64,000 nt of DNA from Ochotona curzoniae (taxonomy: Eukaryota > Chordata > Mammalia > Lagomorpha > Ochotonidae): the NCBI RefSeq assembly GCF_017591425.1, contig NW_024465885.1, forward strand, positions 34,294,501 through 34,358,500. Direction: 5' to 3'. The position numbers were made by a program, and so were the translations under genes. A model generated the notes under the pieces. That model saw only the letters and a list, made by a program, of their open reading frames with translations, did no database searches and was not told where the DNA came from. Positions 36,590-48,500 of this stretch are shown here, piece by piece (the first letter of the stretch is position 1; every line of letters begins with the position of its first letter).

Positions 36590-37010
36590 AAGTTATAGCC
36601 CTGTCATACTCGCTGCCCAGACTTGGCTGTCTCCGTGGATGTACTTTTTCTCAAACATGTCAAGCTTGTTTCTTCCTCAGTGTCTTTGCAATGCTTTGAC
36701 ACCCTCGATGAATGAGCTCATATATAAATTATTGAGACCTCTTCCATCGCTTGAAAGCAAGGTTTTGGCTTTTCACCATCATTTAAAAGACTGTAATACA
36801 TCCTCTCTAATTATATATTTCCTTTCCTGATGGTACATTTATTATTTTTTAATTTTTTTTTCAAATAATCTTGACCTGTTAACATAATATTGATTTATCT
36901 GCTACTCACTCACCATTTGAATCTGGTGGTCCATTTAGAAGCTGGAATAATGCCTGCCAACTAGTTCGGTCACTACATAAACAGGTTCAATGAACGAAGA
37001 CTCAGAGTTT
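36590..37010 (+). repeat. LINE-2 3' fragment
   Basis: Sense L2 landmarks: TCTCAAACATGTCAAGCTTG (36650-), TTCCTCAGTGTCTTTGCAATGC, then AGCTGGAATAATGCCTGCC (36940-) and AACAGGTTCAATGAACGAA (36979-), the equivalent of the GCCTGGCACATAGTAGG...TTGAATGAATG end. Very diverged, as expected for L2. Confidence 0.72.
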
Positions 37011-37435
37011 TGTGTTTCTTCTATCTGTGCAATTTCTATTTCCTCTTTAATGTAGTATCGGCCTTGTGTGCAACAGTCCACTAAATGGGGCTGTTTTTCT
37101 CAAACTATAAGATTGACTAGTCAAGATCAAAGAACACTAAAAGAAGTGAGATTTTATTATAGCATGTGATCTCTAGTGTTGCATTGTCTCGTGTGTTTTA
37201 GACAGAAGCACGTGCAGAATTCACACACCCAAACCATACGCCCTCAATTACTTCACTTGACATTTTGCATTCATCTACTGTTGAGTATGTGTAAATTCAA
37301 AGTGTTGTTACTACTGTTATGATTCTTGTAACTATGCATCATGGTGGGGTACATCCTCTATTAACAGAGTTAAGGACATGAGCAAAATGGAAAGAGACCC
37401 AAATCACAATCTTAAAAATTACCTAGCCCAAGTGG

Positions 37436-37733
37436 TTATTTATTTTTATTGGAAAGTCAGATTTCCAGAGAGAAAGGAGAGAAGGAGAGAGAGAAAGATA
37501 CTCCACTTACTGGTTCAGTACCTAACTGGCCACAACAGGAGGTGGATCTGAACTAATCCAGAGCCCCTTCCAGGTCTCACACAAGTATAGGGTCCCAAGG
37601 CTTTGGGCCATCCTCCACTGCTCCCCAAGCTACAAGCAGGGAGCTGGAAGGGAAATGAAGCAGCTGGGGCAGGAACCAAGGATTGGTGCCTGCAAGATGA
37701 GGATTTTAACCACTAGGCTACTGCTCCAGACCC
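37436..37733 (-). repeat. C-repeat SINE
   Basis: Antisense: TATTTATTTTTATTGGAAAG tail, GAGAGAAAGGAGAGAAGGAG tract, GGTCCCAAGGCTTTGGGCC, CAAGCAGGGAGCTGGAAGG and a CTGCTCCAGACCCC end. Moderately diverged. Confidence 0.9.
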
Positions 37734-37934
37734 CACATGTGACCCTTTTTTTGACATGTAGGTATAACGTACACTGCAGTTAGCAATAGTGAGTCATTTC
37801 TATTGTGAAGCATTAGTCTCTTTTGGTTAATATGGCTGGTGGAATGGATAAGTGTATTTCAAAGTATGACTTTGGGAAGACTTTGTAGTCCAAAGATTTA
37901 AGTTGATACATGAGACATCCATAACTCATCTTGG

Positions 37935-38212
37935 AGTGTCAGTTTCGTTCTTGCTCCTTCACTTCCAATACAAACTCCTGATAATGCACCTGGAAAATCA
38001 GCAGAGGATGATTCAAGCTATTTGTTCTCTGCCACTTATGTGGAAGGCAGGGTTCCTGCTGTCACTTCTACTGCCAGGTGGAACCTGGGAGCCATGCAAC
38101 TACTTGGACAATGAACCAAAATCTCTCTTTCTCTCTCAACATCTTCCTGCTTTCTCTTCTCTCTCTTTTTTCTCTTTGCTTTTGAAATAAACAACAAACT
38201 ATAAAATAAATA
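37935..38212 (+). repeat. Old C-repeat SINE
   Basis: Sense: AATCAGCAGAGGATGATTCAAG, GCCACTTATGTGGAAGGCAG, CTCTCTTTCTCTCTCAAC and TTTTGAAATAAACAACAAAC tail. The 5' third is badly decayed. Confidence 0.7.
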
Positions 38213-38699
38213 ACATATCATTGTTTTATGTAAGCATATTATAAACCTATTTAAGTATGACTTAGAGGTGTAGCAGCCTTTGAAAGCTATCATTATTATA
38301 GGATAGTGTTTGGTGCTGCAAATCAAAACTTTGCGTCATATAGTTTATGATCTCCTTTCTTCCCATGTTCACTCCACAGCACTGAGTGATTCTGGGGACA
38401 GGTAAATAAAAAGTAGGTAATAAATTTGTGTGTGTCATGACCTTATTCTTTTGACTCCATTGACATATAGACTACAGGTGGAATATACAGTAAATCAACA
38501 AAATTAGATTTACCAGTGAATGGATTCCATGAGTTGGGACAGAAAAATCAAAGGCGGCGTTTTAGTTGGGGATATCCTGATAAGCGTGTGCTTCCCTTGC
38601 TTATACTTCTGGCCGGCTATTTATTGATATGTGTGTGTTGGGAAGGGCATTGTCTGAGTCTCACAGTGCCGCAGTAAGCAGGCGCAGGTGCCTATAGGG

Positions 38700-38905
38700 G
38701 ACTTATTTGCCTGCAAATGCAACAAAGATAGTGTTTGTTGTTCATCAGGAACCTGGAGGGTCATAGCACATGTACTATACAGATTATAATAATATGGAGA
38801 AATAAGTTGGAGGGAGGGAATTTGGGCAGGAAGTAAGGGAAATCCCAGAGCCTATGGTATTATATTACAAATTTAAACAAAAATATAAGGAAGTAAAAAA
38901 ACGAA
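38700..38905 (+). mobile_element. LINE-1 3' UTR fragment
   Basis: GTTGGAGGGAGGGAATTTGG (38808-) and AATCCCAGAGCCTATGGTAT (38841-) parallel the G-rich tract and CCCTGAGCCTATTG of the L1 end at 33600-34235. A-rich tracts follow at 38926-38970. Strongly 5'-truncated. Confidence 0.65.
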
Positions 38906-38970
38906 GCTTTGTTAATTAAAAAAAAAAAATCACAAGCAAAAAAAAAAAAGAAAGAAAAAGAAAAAAAAAG

Positions 38971-39814
38971 GCTATTTTGTCAAATGAGGAAGCTGGCTAG
39001 TTGAACCAAAATTTATCCCCTACAACACTGAGTATCAACAGATGATAAAAACAAAGAGAAGTTTATTCATTTAAAAAATAATCTTAAGGAAAAGGTATTT
39101 AATCGGGGTAAAGTTTAAAGGGATTAGAGTTTAAAATGGAAGTCATCATCAAAACTACATTCTAGGGAAATACATTGATCTACTTAACATATGATCATAA
39201 ATAAAAATCACTTTTCAAAAGATATCATATTTCATGTCCTATTTGTTTCACAATTGTAGCATCAAACACACCAGCTTTATCATTCAGCAGGAAGCTGCTT
39301 TCAGAAGACTGTTGAAGCTGTTTTGATAATATGTGCTAAAAATGGAAAGTTATAAATATATTCAAATAAATTAAGCCTTTCAAAATGCACTTCCTAAAAA
39401 AAATGACTTGCACTCAGATAATGGCAGAAAAATCTGATTTATAGATTCTTTAATTTCTGAAATATCCACATAGGTAGCAATCTATTAGAGTAATCAATTT
39501 GCTTATAAAGCAGATGTGGTTCATGGAAACGTGTTTGGACGTACTGAGGCCAAGAACATTTGAAGCACAAGCATTTTCTCATAATTCCCTTCGCATGGTT
39601 TTATTAGATTTGAAAGTGTTTCTTTTTATTCTCTCTATACTCCATCCGATTGCTGAAGAAAACATGAAAAATGAAACAAGTTTAGGAAATTTGATTCAAG
39701 ATGTACCGTTGAGAAATAAATAACTGAAAAAATTATTTCACTGGGTCTGCTAACTCTAAAGTTCCTGAGAGTAGGAAAAAAAGGTAATGAAACAAATCTG
39801 TGAATAAATATGAG
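38971..39814. other. Stretch without a recognised feature
   Basis: No repeat assignment. The 74-codon frame at 39499-39723 has no recognised domain or splice context. Confidence 0.5.
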
Positions 39815-39932
39815 AAGTGCGAAGTCTGGGAGACTCGATGAAACTTCAGGATCCTGGCTTAGCATTGGCTCAATTCTGTCTGCTTCTCCTTCTCTCCGTA
39901 AATCTGATCTGTCTTTCCAATAAGAAGAAATA
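39815..39932 (+). repeat. C-repeat SINE 3' fragment
   Basis: Sense: CTGGGAGACTCGATGAAACTTC, GGATCCTGGCTTAGCATTGG, CTTCTCTCCGTAAATCTGATC, TCTTTCCAATAAGAAG. The 5' half is absent. Confidence 0.75.
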
Positions 39933-40009
39933 TTATAATATCATAGTTGTTCCTTGATACTAATCATCACAACATTTAGTAAATGAAAAAAAAAATTTGA
40001 AAAAGAAAA

Positions 40010-40305
40010 ATATAGTGGACTAAACCTCTACCTACAGTTCTGATATTCCATATGAGTGCCTGTTTGAGTCCCGGCTGCTCTACTTCTGATCCAACTCCCT
40101 GCTGATGGCATAGGCAAACAGCAGAGGATTAGCCCCAGTGCTTGGGCCCATTGCCCATGTGGGAGACCTGAAGAAGCTCCAGGCTCCTGACTTTAGTTAG
40201 GCCCAGCTTTGATTCTGTCCATCATTGGACAGAAGTGAACCAGTGGATGGAAGAGCTTTGTTTCTTCTCTCTTTTTATTACACTTTTAAAATAAAAATAA
40301 CAAAG
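40010..40305 (+). repeat. Old C-repeat SINE
   Basis: Sense: CCATATGAGTGCCTGTTTGAG, CCCGGCTGCTCTACTTCTGATC, AAACAGCAGAGGATTAGCC, GTGGGAGACCTGAAGAAGC, GTGAACCAGTGGATGGAAG and TTTAAAATAAAAATAAC tail. Confidence 0.87.
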
Positions 40306-40988
40306 TTTTTTTTTAGAAAGTAAATTTCAGAATACAATTTATTTTAATGCAACATTATTCTTTATCATTTGAATTCTACAGGGATTTAAAAATTATCAAA
40401 TATAATTATGCATATATAATTGCACAAATGTACTGGAATTTAATGATATATGCTTGAAATAGAATTATCAGCAACTGAACATTATCATAATATGTTATTA
40501 ATGAAACTGATAATAAATACATGGGTCACTTGTCATGTACGTAATATGGATTATAATCAAAATGTTTGCTGACAGTCTAATTTGCTTTCAATGATTTAAA
40601 CTTAGCCATACAAATTTCAGTGAAATACATGGTTCTCAAACATCTAATATGATATAAAATCTATTGCATTACCTTTTATTAAAGATTAATAGTCCTTCAG
40701 AAAACTTTAATGGAAGTCTAATATGAATCACTTATAAATATGCATCTCACAAATTTGGTTTATTCTATGAAGTTTATTTGTATGGACTTTAAATAGCCAT
40801 TAGATTATCAGGAAAAGTGATAAGTGAAAGATACTTTCACTCTTCAAAGTGAAAGTAGTGATGATAGTAAAAATGCTTGCCTTTATTCTTTTTCCCTCCT
40901 TGCATTAAGAAGAGAATCATGCAGAGTTTCCTCCACCAAACAATGATCTGGATTGCTGCTTGAATCGGCATCAGTTTTAATGGCCTTA
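40306..40988. other. AT-rich flank of the composite element
   Basis: No repeat or exon recognised. Base composition changes abruptly from AT-rich to G-rich just past 41003. Confidence 0.5.
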
Positions 40989-41002
40989 AAAAAAATGGTT
41001 AC
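40989..41002 (+). repeat. 5' target-site duplication of composite element
   Basis: AAAAAAATGGTTAC, preceded by CCTT and one more A, i.e. a TT/AAAA L1-endonuclease-type cleavage context. Repeated exactly at 43921-43934. Confidence 0.8.
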
Positions 41003-41827
41003 TGAATCTTGCGGCTGGGGGCGTTTGGGAAGGTTTCAGGTCTTGGGTTTGGGGGCAACTGCCGCTCCCTGCAGTGTGGCAGCTGTAGGGGCTGACCCTG
41101 CCAGGTTGGATCCAATGCTGGGGACTCAAGCCAAAGATACTGCTGGAAGGCAGTGAACAAGTCCTTGGCCTTGGTTGGCCAGTGCACCAAGTGGTGCCAA
41201 GCTTTTCCTGGTGGCCGCCCGGTGGTGAACTCTGGGGTTTTTCAGATATGTAGTTGCTGCCTGGCTACACCCATGACTAAGGCCAGTTTTAGTGTAGGTA
41301 AGAAATGAATTTTGGGTGATTGCCAGTGACAGGGTCATGAAAGTTTCAGGCATGCATGGGGACTGAGACCTGGTGGTTTGGAGGGAAGTATCCAGAAGAT
41401 AATTTGGGTCAGACAGATTCATCAGCCCAATTAGGAATCTAGAGATGAGCTGTTAGCATAGAACACCACTGGTCGCTACACACCAATCCACACCAAAGCT
41501 AAGGATGGGGGCCTCTTTGGCAGTGTTAGGTACCATTATCCGACTGGGTGGTGGAGTAGTGGAGTGGTCACATTTGGCAGGGTCAAGACACTATCCAGCA
41601 TGTGAGAGAACTTGGTCTGGGAGTAGACTCTGTGGGGTTGTGTGGGCCCAACCCTGTGGAAATACAAGTCTCCCTGGTTAACTCGCAAGCTGGGGTTGCA
41701 GTTGTCTAAGCTAGGTGTGACCATGCCACTTGCCATCACTCACAGGTAAAGGAACCCACAACAATCAGGGCAGGTCAAGGCAGCAGCACCTGAATGTGCA
41801 TCCTAAAACAGGATGTGGGGTAGGCCA

Positions 41828-43240
41828 GGCTGCCACTGGAAGGGGGCAGAATGGGCAGGGCTGAACAAACCTTATCTCACAGGAAACAACAGGTTGGAGC
41901 ACATCTAAGGGGCCAGGACTAGTGAGGGGCTCTGCAAAGCTGAGTCAGAGAAACCACTGGCCTGCATGTGATCTAAGGCTGGGAATAAACCTGGTTGGGG
42001 AGCCAAGGGGACACCCTTGCTGGGTTGAGTTTCCCACCAAGGAGCACATGGGTTGGAATTGGGACTGCATTCTGATCAGGATATGATTGTAATCACTTGG
42101 CACAAGTGTGGACTGGGACTGGAAGCACCCAGGTGAGCCAGACTCCAGCACCATCTGGTGCTCTGGAGGACCAGGGGATATATGTGACACACTAGGTTAG
42201 GTCTCAGCCCTTAATGAACCATGTGTGAGCTATATGAGGGTATGGAAGAGCTGTGGCTGGGTTGAAACATGCAACAGTAAGAACCAGATTGGGTTGAAGG
42301 CCAGTCAGGAAAAGTCACTGTTCCTGCTAGGACATGAGGTGAACTGAGTAGGGCTGGCTCATGGACCCACTGGTATGCATGAAGTCTGGCACTGGGAGAG
42401 TTTCTGATGGAGGAGTCTGGACAACTTCTCTGGCAGGACACAGTACCTGCAGGTAAGCACAAGAAGCACAATAGGAAACAGCCAAGAACAGGCAATGGAA
42501 TTTATCCCACTGGCATACACATGGCATGGGTTGGGGGCAGTCCAGGCTGAACCTGTTCACATCACCCGCTGGTGAATCCGAGCACCAGAACAGAGTGTGG
42601 GTCAGGCAAGGTTAGGTTGTGACACATACCAGTACACAATAAGTAATGCCAAGGTGAGATGAGCCATACCAGATATGGTTGCAGTGCCCAAACAGCACAT
42701 GTGACAATCAGGGGGAGGAGGCAAAGCTGACAGGGGCATGTGGGCTCCCCTGCTGGACAACTACTTCCATTTGGAAAGTGGGGAACAGGGATGGAGGCAG
42801 ATCAGACTAAGTAGGGCAGTAACACCTGGGGGCCTCCTGTGAGCTAGATAAGGGAATGGCCACAGTGGTGCAAGCAAAAGATTAGAGTAGGTGAGGGTGG
42901 TTGGGCTTTGTGGCAGCATTAGCTGGCAGAGGCTGGCACTGGGGGCTAATTCTGTCAAGTCGAATGCCAGAACCCCCTGGAGAGTGCATAATCCGGGAAT
43001 GGGTGTGGCCTAGAAGGGAGATAGTGGGCACCTCCCTTGGAGTTACTACTTTCACTGGACAGCATGAAAACCAGGCCAGGGGCAGGGGTAGCTAGACAGA
43101 AAGGCACCTGCCAGTAGGCGTATGGGCTGAATAGTAGGTTGGTTGGGTTGAACTATGCTTCAATGCTCATTGACATGTGCAAGAGCTAAATGGAATGTGG
43201 GACAGACTGAACAAGTCTGTGGTACATAGTGGCAATCATG
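41828..43240 (+). repeat. Degenerate ~120-150-bp tandem array inside the element
   Basis: A recurring block, CCACTGG-TGCATRTG-then-CTGGG, starts at about 41954, 42093, 42367 and 42507, with weaker versions near 42219 and 42628, giving spacings of 139, 126, 148, 140 and 121. A second word, CAGGCTGAAC-like, recurs at 41856, 42542 and 43202, about five units apart each time. Units are diverged and partly rearranged towards 43200. Confidence 0.55.
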
Positions 43241-43840
43241 GGAACCAGGGTAGGGGGCAGAACTGGTGGGGTTATGGGGAGTCGTCCCAACTAGGCTGCA
43301 GCTCCAACAGGCTTGCGTGAGGACCGAGTATGAAGTGGATAGGATCGAGCTGGACTACAACACCCATTGGTTCAAGAGGAAGACAGGGCTGGAAACCAAA
43401 CGGACCCTGCAATCGCAACGACCAGCAAGTGCATAAGTTGATTGGTATGACAGATGGTGTTGGACTCTGTACTACAAAACTCATGCAAGAATCAGGTCTG
43501 GGATCATCTCAGATGAAGTTTCTTTGGAGATCCCTCCAATTGAACTGCTGATCTTAGAACGCCAACCATGAAGAGAATGTCTGCCAGTGGACTCTGAAAA
43601 AGTTTCATCGTGATTGGAACTGCGAGATTGGCAGCAATCCAGAACTGATGAACTATCAAAACTTTGAGCAGGACCCTCGGAGCGTGCCTCCTGTTGGGGA
43701 TCTGGGATGAGTGGGAGGTTGGGTGGGGCTTTTCCCTTTGTTACTCCCCTAACCCCAGATACAGGGAGAAATGATAATATTACTGTGGAAATAATGGTAT
43801 TACCCACTTTCACCCTGCAGCCCTTGACCCTTTGTACCCT

Positions 43841-43846
43841 AATAAA
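43841..43846 (+). other. AATAAA polyadenylation signal
   Basis: AATAAA about 25 bases before the A-rich tail that begins near 43870. The spacing is right for a retrotransposed polyadenylated RNA. Confidence 0.75.
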
Positions 43847-43920
43847 CTAAGTAAGATCATTATAAAATAATTTAAAAAAAAATAATGAAACCAAATCAAA
43901 CCAAGCCAAAACAAACAAAC

Positions 43921-43934
43921 AAAAAAATGGTTAC
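43921..43934 (+). repeat. 3' target-site duplication of composite element
   Basis: AAAAAAATGGTTAC, identical to 40989-41002. A SINE begins three bases later. Confidence 0.8.
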
Positions 43935-43936
43935 CA

Positions 43937-44252
43937 GGCCCAGTGCAGTAGCCTATTGGCTAAAGTCCTCACTTTGCATACACCAGGATCCCATTTGGTC
44001 ACTGTTTTTAATCCTGCTGCTCCACTTCCCTTCTCCCTGCCTGTGGCCCAGGAAAGCAGCTGAGGTTGGCCTAAATCCTTGGGACTCTGCATCCACTTAG
44101 GCGGTCGGAAAGAAGCTCCTGCCTGGCTCATGGATTTGGATAGGAGCACAGCTCTGGCCATCATAGTCACTTGGGCAGTGAACCAATGGACAGATCTTTC
44201 TCTCTGTCTCTCCTCTCTAAATCTCACTTTCTAATAAAAATAAATAAATATT
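43937..44252 (+). repeat. C-repeat SINE abutting the composite element
   Basis: Sense: GGCCCAGTGCAGTAGCC, CCAGGATCCCATTTGG, CTGTTTTTAATCC (decayed B box), CTGTGGCCCAGGAAAGCAGC, CTCTGTCTCTCCTCTCTAAATC and AATAAAAATAAATAAATATT tail. ATGGTTA recurs just after the tail (about 44263-44269), so its target overlapped the element's 3' duplication. Confidence 0.9.
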
Positions 44253-44399
44253 AAATATGTATATGGTTATAGAGATTTACTAATTTTACATGTCTAATTC
44301 CTCAGTGATGACTAATATTACCAGATGATTAGCTCTCTTTTCATGAAGGCACAGGAAGTAACAGCTCTATTGGATTAGCATTGTGTTGAATTTGCTGGT

Positions 44400-44624
44400 T
44401 AGTACACCCACATCCCATGTCAAAATACCTGGTGGCATACATGGTTTTTACTCCTGATTCCATTTCCCTGAATATATATACTCCCTGGGATCGTCTTATG
44501 ATGGCTGAAGTGATTAGCTTTTTCTCATTCAGCTTGAGAGTTTAGGATTAATTTCCTTTAGCCTAGTTCTGGCCCTTGCAAGTATTTTGGAGTGTCACTG
44601 TGGATAGGAGATCTCTTTATTTCA

Positions 44625-44658
<34 letters not shown>

Positions 44659-44690
44659 TCTGTCATCTTTAAAACAAATAAGCAAACAAT
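44400..44690 (+). repeat. Old degenerate C-repeat SINE with TC/AC tract
   Basis: GTTAGTACACCCACATCCCATG, ACTCCTGATTCCATTTCC, GCCTAGTTCTGGCCCTTGC, then (TC)n(AC)n at 44624-44659 where the family has its CT-rich stretch. The microsatellite probably grew from the SINE's own 3' end. Confidence 0.6.
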
Positions 44691-44875
44691 TTTAAAAATA
44701 GAGAACATTTATCATGGTTACCAATTTCTTGAAATTTGTTTTTAATTGCACATATAATTAATAACATTCAGCATTTTTTCAAAGAGTGGTTTATTGAATT
44801 TGGCATAATACACTTCAAGTTTGTCCATTGTGGTAAATGTGTAAAGATATCCTTTCTAGAAAAATTCCTCAATCA

Positions 44876-44897
44876 CAAACACACACACACACACACG
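44876..44897. repeat. (CA)n microsatellite
   Basis: About ten CA units, followed by further interrupted CA-rich sequence to 44930. Confidence 0.95.
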
Positions 44898-45139
44898 GCC
44901 ACAGAAAAAAAATACACATACACACGTGAGTGTACTTCAAAAATACATGAGAAATGGCAGTAAAACATAACTTTGTTTTGTATTGAAATATTTGAGACTG
45001 ATGCATTTAAGGTTTCTCTAAGAAGCTTGCAGCACTGAATTTAATGGAGAACAAATACAATAATGATGAAATAATATAATTCAATTTGTTGAAGTAAATA
45101 AATTTGGATTGTCATTCCAATTTCCCTCAGACATTTTAA

Positions 45140-45385
45140 GATTAATTTATCTGAAACAGTTACACAGAGTAAAGGAGAAACACAGATACTTGATTTGTTG
45201 GTTTGCTCACATGTTAACTGCCGTGCTCAGGGATAGAGCAGGCCAGAGCCAGGAGCCAGCAGTCACAGCTTCTCCCAGCTCTCCCATGCTGGTGGCACGG
45301 ACTTCCATACTTTGGCTCTATTCCATTCCATTCTAGTCTGTTAGCAGGGAGATGGAATAGAAGAGGAGCAGCTGGTATTCATACT
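45140..45385 (-). repeat. Old C-repeat SINE
   Basis: Antisense: ATTAATTTATCTGAAACAG tail, GAGCCAGGAGCCAGCAGTC, CCCAGCTCTCCCATGCTGG, GTTAGCAGGGAGATGGAATAG. The 5' end is lost. Confidence 0.72.
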
Positions 45386-45434
45386 TTATTATTAAGTTAT
45401 ATAAAATTGTTTCTTATTAAGTTATGTAAATTCT

Positions 45435-45560
45435 GTCTTTTTTGTTGACCAGATCCATGATTTGCAAATATTTTCTTCCAATTCAAAAAGTTCCATTCAT
45501 TTTGTTGCATGTTTCCTTTCCTGTATAAAAGATTTTTGTGTGTGTGTTCATATGTGTTTA
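45435..45560 (-). mobile_element. LINE-1 3' ORF2 scrap, antisense
   Basis: GACCAGATCCATGATTTGC and AAATATTTTCTTCCAATTC are the minus-strand form of the L1 landmark TTTGCAAATATTTTCTCCCATTC, followed by a GTTGCATGTTTCCTTTCCTG equivalent. Short and decayed. Confidence 0.6.
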
Positions 45561-48500
45561 TTACTTTTTGAGTTGCCTGAGGTTTTCAAAGTGTTACTTA
45601 AAATTTTCTTGTCAAATGTAACCTTCCAGATGGCAAATGATTCAAATTTACCAGGTAACAGTGGCCAGATCAATTATAAATTAGCATCAGAGTGATCATT
45701 GCATCATTTCCTCTATCCTCTATTAGTTCAGCCAGACACAAAATGTCATCGATTTTTATGGTAAGTGGATACAGAAACTATTTCAGTTACAATAAATGTC
45801 AAATAATTTGACGCCATGTATGCAGAACTACATGGTGGCCCCAGAGAGGGATAGATAAGAACACGGAATGGAGACAGATGTAATCCTCACGCAGGCAAGA
45901 GGGAAGCATGGCATGTGGAATCCAGAGTGCCTAACAAGAAAGACATTATATCAAAATATTACAATAAATAACATGTACAAAGGTAAGTTAGCGGAACACA
46001 GACACATTCTCCGTTTTCAGCTTTATTTGGAATATCAGAAAAATGCTGATTATTTATTTTAGTATTTGAGAACATTAACTTAGCTCAAATTTTTGCCTAG
46101 TTACAGAAGCACTTCTAGCAGTTTGCTTCATATGAAACTTACATTTTGTGTCAAAAATAAAATATATGAATGAATAAGTAAGACAGATTTTTCAACATTA
46201 ATTATTTAGTGTTTAAACATAAAGAAGTTTTGATTCTTTGTTTCACTCAAAATGATTCAAAATCATTTTGTCATTGTAAATAAAATTGCTAATAACATCA
46301 CTCATTGTACATACAGTATGAAAGCAAACTTTTTTTGTACTTTTAAAAAACTTAGTTAGGTATTAGGTAGTTAATATGTTGGAAATTTTAAGTTCATTGA
46401 CTCTTATAAAGAGTCAGTTTTCAAGTAGGTAGGCTAAATTGTTGCTATCACTTCCAAATTGTTAAATGAAAATTATGAGCAATAAAAATCCATCAAATTT
46501 GATTTTATCTGGTAGTACTAAATGGTTTTATCATTACACGTAAAGCCTCTAAGGAATGGCTTTGCTACATGTGAGTCATTATTAATGCCATGCATTTCAG
46601 AAAATGTTTGAGTATGGCATTTTTCATGGATTGCTCATCAGAGGCATTGATTATGTGCAATTATTACATATAATTGCAAGATTCAATTTCATGAGCATAA
46701 TTGAGTGAACTTAGTTCAATTGATTAAACCCGTTCATAAGGTGATGTACATAATAAAAAGAAACAGTGACTACATTTTTGTTCTTATTGTGTCTTTTTGG
46801 GCAATTAAAAAAATCATTAATTCTAGTATTATTTAAATACCATATATGTTAATGCTCTTGGCATTCACTTATTCCAAAGTTTACTAATAGTTGTTATCTA
46901 CTTTGAATATATACTAAGCAAAATAAAAATTTTTCTTTCCCTTGTGAAATAAAGAAGTGAAATTAAGAAAATCAATTACATGTTTCTTTTTTTCTATGTG
47001 ATAAGTGTTACAAGAAAAAATGTAGAATCAATAACAATAAGAGAGGAAGGACTGCAGAACCAGGGATCATTTTCAAGCTGATGTCCATAGATCGTCAGGA
47101 TCACTGCAGACCTCATAAGGAGGATGGCATTTGCACCAAATCCGGGAGAAGCCGTAAGAGGGTTTTTGCAATGCCATCAGCTGAGCATCTTGACATGGTG
47201 GTTTATCTGCAAAGTTGAAAACACACATTCTATTCTGGAGTGCCTGGTACAAGTCCCAGCTACTCCACATTTGCAAGGCACTTCCTAATACTAAGGCTTT
47301 GCAAAGAAAACAGCCAATGTCTTTTGTCTTATTTTTCAATAATTTTGCTACAGAGGAAACAAACTAAGGGTTTCTTCTTGTAACCTGCCATTATTTAGTG
47401 GATTTAAAAAAAAATGATAAACATTTTCTCATTAAATAAATCAGGGCCAATCTGAAGCAATGTATTTATTGAGAAGATAGACCAGGCTAGAGCAGGAATT
47501 TGGAATGGATCATCATCTACCAATTGTTTATTTAGCTGAATATGTTGAAAATGTAATATAGATAATGATACTGGAGTGTTTTTGGGGTGTGGGGGGATGC
47601 TTTAAGACCAGTAAGACATTTTTTTTTAATCTGGATGGTTTCTATTTCTCAGTATCCTGTTTATTTTTGCTAAACCATAGGTTTCATATAAGAATAAAAA
47701 AGAGCAAACTACAGAGAACAGAATCTTGTATTGTTTTGGAAACAGTAAAACTCATAAAAAACACAATCAACATTTACCATATGCTCAGAAATCTAGTGTT
47801 ATTTTTATTTATTACATGTCATGATTTAGACTCCCCAAATTCACTTATTCTTTTCTTTTTTTTTTTCATTTTTTATATTTACTGGTCAAAGCCTTAGAGT
47901 ATGTAATGAGCCTCAGCTAGTCTCATGCCTGCGTTTGAGAACTGATGACTAACACTGCGTGAAATTCAAGTCAGCCTTCAATTTCCTGATTTTTTTTAAT
48001 GCTCTTCCATGAATTATTATTTTTTTTTCTTTCCTGACAGTGAGGTGGGAATTTTGAGTGTCATTTGGAGGCACTCATGACAGCATTGGTAAGAGTTTTT
48101 CAGCACTTAATCTGTCAGAGATTTGTCCTTAAAATTAAACAGTATATCTTTAGACCTCAGGTTTCATGCTTAGTTACATTCAAGATATCTTGTAAAATTA
48201 ATTTCAATGTCAGCATGCTAATGCCGATGTCAGCTTTTTAAAAAGGATGACAGTGATATACAGCTATCTAACTTTGACTAGAGACTATAAAATAGATGGA
48301 GTGGTCAGGCTCGGTCCTTAGCAACCTTTTATCCAATATCAGCAATTACTTATTTAAAACTTTAATTCATTTAAATTTGCTTGAACTTTCAAATGACTAC
48401 CCACATGCTTTCCATTTTGACAGACACGCTTACATGACTAATATGCAGAACAACCTCCCAAATTTTTTGGTGTGATTGACAGTTTAAAAAAATAATGAAA

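Larger units (their letters stand above)
41003..43920 (+). mobile_element. G-rich noncoding composite retroelement with poly(A) tail
   Basis: About 2.9 kb of G-rich sequence inside an AT-rich region. Seen directly: it is flanked by an exact 14-bp direct repeat at a TT/AAAA site, ends in an AATAAA signal (43841-43846) and an A-rich tail, and has no long open frame (longest 110 codons, antisense) and no recognisable RT. Its interior carries degenerate repeats at roughly 120-150 bp spacing. This layout (5' unique part, VNTR-like body, unique 3' part, poly(A)) suggests a non-autonomous RNA copied by L1 machinery, comparable in architecture to primate SVA but unrelated in visible sequence. It could instead be a known lagomorph family or a processed long noncoding RNA; I cannot name it. 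Confidence 0.7.

Noticed and set aside
43481..43813. 110-codon antisense frame in the G-rich element
   Set aside because: No recognisable domain, and it is antisense to the polyadenylated strand. Open frames of this size are expected in GC-rich DNA.
40989..43934. G-rich block as a CpG-island promoter
   Set aside because: CpGs are few, and the exact flanking duplications and poly(A) tail fit an insertion better.
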